Assembly (NCBI RefSeq): GCF_020439865.1
Contig: NZ_JAGRPF010000132.1
Span: forward strand, 1-54,916
Reading direction: 5' to 3'
DNA: 54,916 nucleotides
Source: Prosthecobacter sp.
Lineage (GTDB): Bacteria > Verrucomicrobiota > Verrucomicrobiia > Verrucomicrobiales > Verrucomicrobiaceae
Part shown: piece after piece, positions 52,267 through 54,916 of the stretch
Layout: every line of letters begins with the position of its first letter
How positions within the stretch are numbered: the first letter of the stretch is position 1
The notes under the pieces: generated by a model
What the model saw: the letters and a program-made list of their open reading frames with translations, nothing else
The model's database searches: none
Told to the model about the DNA's origin: nothing
Made by a program: the position numbers and the translations under genes

Positions 52267-53553
52267 ATGAATAATGATTTAGACCCATGCATCCCAAGGC
52301 TTGCTGGTGCATCCACGCAAGCAGTCGAGGAATCCCTCGCGAAGCGAAGCGACTTTCTCGCCGCCGCAGGGCATGAGATACGTGGTCCCCTGTCCAGCAT
52401 CCTTGCACAAGTCGAGACGCTTCGGGACGAGCTCTATGGCACTGTGAATGAAGGTCAGAAAAAGGTGCTGGATTCCATGCGGGCAAACACTGCTGAAGCG
52501 ATTCATCTCGTGACAGACTGGGTCGGGCTTCAATCTCTCGAGTTCGGCGAGGTCGCGCTGACTCCGTCTGACTGCCTCGTTCGTGACATCTGTGAAGAAA
52601 GCATCCGCCATTTGCCGAAAAGTCTATGCTCCAGAGAAGCTCAAATCGTCGTGGATGTCGATCCTGTCGTCCTTCGTGTTACCGCCGATGCGCGCCGCTT
52701 GATGCATGTGATCATTGAATTTGTGTGCGCCTCCGTTTTGTCGTTTCCCACCCGGAGCCGCATTCATCTTCATGTTTCGCATTTCGAAGGAAGCCTCCGG
52801 CTGAAGGCATCTACCAGCCAGGAGGCGTCTCCGAATGTTGCCGCATTGGACGCGCCAGCTCCGTTTAGTTTCGACTCCGCTCAGCTGGAGCGCTTGCGAA
52901 AACTGAAGCCCATTGGCATGGCCGTGCTGGAGAAACTCGTCGCCATCTCCGGTGGAACTCTCGCCTGCACCCAGCGCGCAGCGCCGGACTTCAACCTTTG
53001 CCTCAGCCTTCCTCTCCCCCTGGCACACGACGATGGAGTGCTGCCGGCCGTGGTCGCATCGTCACCTGTTACCGGCGACTCACTAGCCCCCGCCTCGAAT
53101 GGCCCCGTGACGATCCTGATCGCCGACGATCAACCCGCTCTGGTCAGTGTTGTCCGCAACTACCTTGAATCCCTGGGTTTTGGTGTGATCACCGCCCGTG
53201 ATGGACAAGAAGCCGTGCAGCAGGTTTTTGCTCATCACCCGCAGCTTGTTTTAATAGATGTCCGCATGCCGGTCTTGGGCGGTCTGGAGGCGATCAGGAA
53301 GATCCGGGAATCATCGAATCCCTCGATTCGCGCCACGGCGATCATCAGTCTCTCTGGACTTGCCGGTGCCGGAGACAAGGAAAAGTGCCTGGCCGCAGGA
53401 GCGTCGGACTACATAAACAAACCCTTTGGCATCAAGGAACTCGATGATGTCATCGCCAAGTTCGTGAACTCCCCTGACGAGCACGGGTTGTCCCAGGCTT
53501 CGTTCAGGGGCACAGTCGCAAAAAGCTCGTTCTCACGCGAAAACCAACGATAG
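52267..53553 (+). CDS. HisKA-receiver protein lacking a clear ATP-binding domain
   Basis: A 428-residue soluble protein. The dimerisation/phosphoacceptor domain is well kept (FLAAAGHEIRGPLSSIL, His36). The following ~200 residues occupy the place of the HATPase domain but have no N-box Asn (LMHVIIEFVCASVL), no DXGXG and no glycine-rich G2. A Ser/Ala-rich linker leads to an intact receiver with LIADDQPAL, Asp331 in VLIDVRMP, and YINKPFG. It cannot readily make phosphate by itself, but could take it from another kinase through His36 or Asp331. The gene diverges from the stand-alone receiver, a possible partner. After the stop I see no hairpin with a T tract. Confidence 0.8.
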   Translation: MNNDLDPCIPRLAGASTQAVEESLAKRSDFLAAAGHEIRGPLSSILAQVETLRDELYGTVNEGQKKVLDSMRANTAEAIHLVTDWVGLQSLEFGEVALTPSDCLVRDICEESIRHLPKSLCSREAQIVVDVDPVVLRVTADARRLMHVIIEFVCASVLSFPTRSRIHLHVSHFEGSLRLKASTSQEASPNVAALDAPAPFSFDSAQLERLRKLKPIGMAVLEKLVAISGGTLACTQRAAPDFNLCLSLPLPLAHDDGVLPAVVASSPVTGDSLAPASNGPVTILIADDQPALVSVVRNYLESLGFGVITARDGQEAVQQVFAHHPQLVLIDVRMPVLGGLEAIRKIRESSNPSIRATAIISLSGLAGAGDKEKCLAAGASDYINKPFGIKELDDVIAKFVNSPDEHGLSQASFRGTVAKSSFSRENQR

Positions 53554-53979
53554 CTAAAAAAAACGCTCGGCCCAATTATTCCTTTAACTTCCTCGTTCTC
53601 CGCTTCGTCATTGGCTTCAATGCCGATGCGAGCAGGCTGTGTGGTTCAAACTCATTAAAGCATTAGGCCAGGCATCCCAATGCTTCAAATTCACCCTCGA
53701 GCATGTGCTAGCGCGGATCGGGTCGTGCTGGGATCCGGGAGCAACCACCCATCGATAAAAGGACAATGGTCGTCGACACGTTTGTAAATACTCGCATCGA
53801 CCTACTGTGCGCAGGCGGAAGTCTAGCAGTCAGGTGGTGCGAAGCCAATCTCGTTACTTAGGTCTCCGAGCGGCCAGATTTGATTTGGCAGCGCAGTGGC
53901 AAGTCAGGTCTATGAAGTGGATTGTTATCGATGTGAGCGGTCCCGCCTGCACGCACAGGCGGGATCGCGTGGTTACAGA
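53554..53979. other. Intergenic region before the DUF932 pair
   Basis: These 426 bases hold no supported gene. A weak hairpin AAGCATT/AATGCTT (53658-53664, 53679-53685) and a stronger one near the right end are the only structures I see. The region marks the switch from the chromosomal signalling genes to DUF932-type accessory genes, so it is where an integration boundary could lie, but I found no repeat that proves one. Confidence 0.4.
53941..53964 (-). terminator. Hairpin downstream of the DUF932-linked small ORF
   Basis: A perfect 9-bp stem TCCCGCCTG/CAGGCGGGA with a six-base loop lies 16 bases past the stop of the - strand small ORF. Position and strength fit a transcript end, but no T tract follows, so it may need Rho or act only as a 3' stabiliser. 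Confidence 0.5.
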
Positions 53980-54186
53980 TCACAAGCGGTGATCCAAGTG
54001 GCCGGGGGCGTTGCCTTCGGGGTCGGCGAGCACAGTTGCCTTGGCGGCATGGCCGTCGCGATCACGACCGGTGAGAACGAGAACGGGCAGAGCCTGCCCA
54101 TCCAGTTCGTCCCAGTAAATCGCAAGGATCTGGCGGCCGACGAGCTTCTGGTAGTGCTCGCGCTCGATGCATGAAGGCTGGCTCAC
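53980..54186 (-). CDS. Small conserved-looking ORF coupled to DUF932 gene
   Basis: A 68-residue frame that starts with GTG overlapping the DUF932 stop (GTGA). Its sequence (EREHYQKLVGRQILAIYWDELDGQALPVLVLTG) has the even mix of charged and hydrophobic residues of a real small protein, and the same bases read poorly in other frames. I do not recognise a family. There are no membrane segments. Tight coupling suggests it works with, or is dosed by, the DUF932 protein. A longer frame opening further upstream would lie inside the DUF932 gene, so I kept the overlapping GTG. Confidence 0.5.
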   Translation of the reverse strand: MSQPSCIEREHYQKLVGRQILAIYWDELDGQALPVLVLTGRDRDGHAAKATVLADPEGNAPGHLDHRL

Positions 54187-54916
54187 GACAGGAGGCCCAC
54201 GTGGGTGTCGAGCAGACCATGCAACGCCTCGGTGCGCTTGGGGAGTTCGGCAAGGTTGCCGTCCTTCAACGATTCGGTGAACGCGTTGAACAGCGACCAA
54301 ACGTTACGTGGCTCAAAGGCGTCATGGCGTGGTTCGCGCCATTCGTGCAGCACGGGTGGAATGAGCCGGTTGGAACACACGCCGACATCGGTGGCGCGAA
54401 TGACAAGGTCATGGGCTTCGATGTCGGTGATCTCGGCTTCCTTGTAAGCGGCGATGCGTTTGTCTTGATCGTGCCATTTGGCGAGCAGGAGTCCGACGGA
54501 GCGGCTGACCAACTGAGGCAGGTCGCGCACGATGAACCGCGTGTGTTTGCGCGCGAACTTGATCTCACCTGAGAACGAGAGGTTGTCGCACACGAAGACA
54601 CTGGCCCCGGCGACGATGCCGGCGGGGAACGTCTTGTCGTGGCTGTTGCGCAGGCCAAGCACCCAGCAGTAGTCGTCGCTGGATTTCTGAGCGTGGACTT
54701 CCATGAGGCCAAAGTAGCGCTGACCTTCGTGGGACAACGAATGGGCCTGCGTGCCGATGCGCAGGTTGGTGGTGGCCAGGGTGCGCTGAACGGTGCTGAT
54801 GAGTTCCGCATGCGGGATGGGACACCAGCTCTGCGTGTGGCGCGGCGTGGCCACCGCACGGACTTCGTCGAGCTCGACGTGCGATGCTCCGCAGTGGAGG
54901 GTGAGGTTCGGGCTGC
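54183..54916 (-). CDS. DUF932 protein, 5' end beyond the window
   Basis: The frame stays open to the right edge (reading NLTLHCGASHVELDEVRAVATP before the first possible GTG at 54854), so the gene is cut by the window. About 244 residues are visible. Strings such as HAELISTVQRTL, RYFGLMEVHA, LGLRNSHDKTFPAGIVAGASVFVCDN and the charged helices after them fit the DUF932 family. Members are common on plasmids, phages and integrative elements; their role is unknown. The gene may mark the start of an accessory or mobile segment to the right. The family call is by recognised pattern. Confidence 0.6.
   Translation of the reverse strand, partial: SPNLTLHCGASHVELDEVRAVATPRHTQSWCPIPHAELISTVQRTLATTNLRIGTQAHSLSHEGQRYFGLMEVHAQKSSDDYCWVLGLRNSHDKTFPAGIVAGASVFVCDNLSFSGEIKFARKHTRFIVRDLPQLVSRSVGLLLAKWHDQDKRIAAYKEAEITDIEAHDLVIRATDVGVCSNRLIPPVLHEWREPRHDAFEPRNVWSLFNAFTESLKDGNLAELPKRTEALHGLLDTHVGLLS

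Overview
The window is about 55 kb of moderately high-GC bacterial DNA, most likely from a Verrucomicrobiota chromosome (a Prosthecobacter/Verrucomicrobium-like bacterium). That assignment is an inference. It rests on the pairing of a large exopolysaccharide (EPS) locus with an exosortase and a PEP-CTERM protein, on Gram-negative outer-membrane export parts, and on the very high density of hybrid histidine kinases. I saw no rRNA, tRNA, CRISPR array or insertion sequence.

Region 1 (1-26797, + strand) is an EPS biosynthesis and export locus. It opens with the 3' part of a UDP-glucose dehydrogenase. A Wzx-type flippase, an FkbM-like methyltransferase, seven GT4 domains, three GT2 domains, one unassigned GT-A-like protein, three left-handed beta-helix acetyltransferases, two integral-membrane acyltransferase-3 proteins and a Wzy/ligase-type polymerase follow. 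Many genes overlap by a few bases, so they are probably transcribed together. Two proteins are fusions: GT4-GT2 and VanZ-GT4. After a structured intergenic stretch come a FecR-like protein, an outer-membrane beta-barrel, a short Wza/OPX protein and a Wzc-type tyrosine autokinase. The block ends in a strong terminator. I see no initiating phosphoglycosyltransferase; it may lie left of the window.

Region 2 (26823-33300) holds a NarL-type regulator (-), a LuxR-type regulator with a degenerate receiver (+), a PEP-CTERM protein, an exosortase fused to an EpsI domain, and a membrane-anchored TPR protein. A matrixin-like metalloprotease lipoprotein lies on the opposite strand. The PEP-CTERM protein is probably sorted to the envelope or EPS matrix by the exosortase.

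Region 3 (33734-41973, - strand) is the most interesting part. Six genes run in one direction: a NarX-like kinase, its NarL-like regulator, a FadL-family outer-membrane fatty-acid transporter, a PhcB-like SAM methyltransferase, a PhcS/CqsS-like membrane hybrid kinase with two kinase cores, and a PhcR-like receiver/pseudokinase. This layout resembles the 3-hydroxy fatty-acid methyl ester quorum-sensing system of Ralstonia, here joined to a possible outer-membrane signal channel.

Region 4 (42304-53553) is a signal-transduction island: four further kinases with receiver domains, two of them with degenerate ATP-binding domains, and one stand-alone receiver. The right edge (53980-54916) carries a DUF932 protein with a coupled small ORF, a type of gene common on plasmids, phages and integrative elements.
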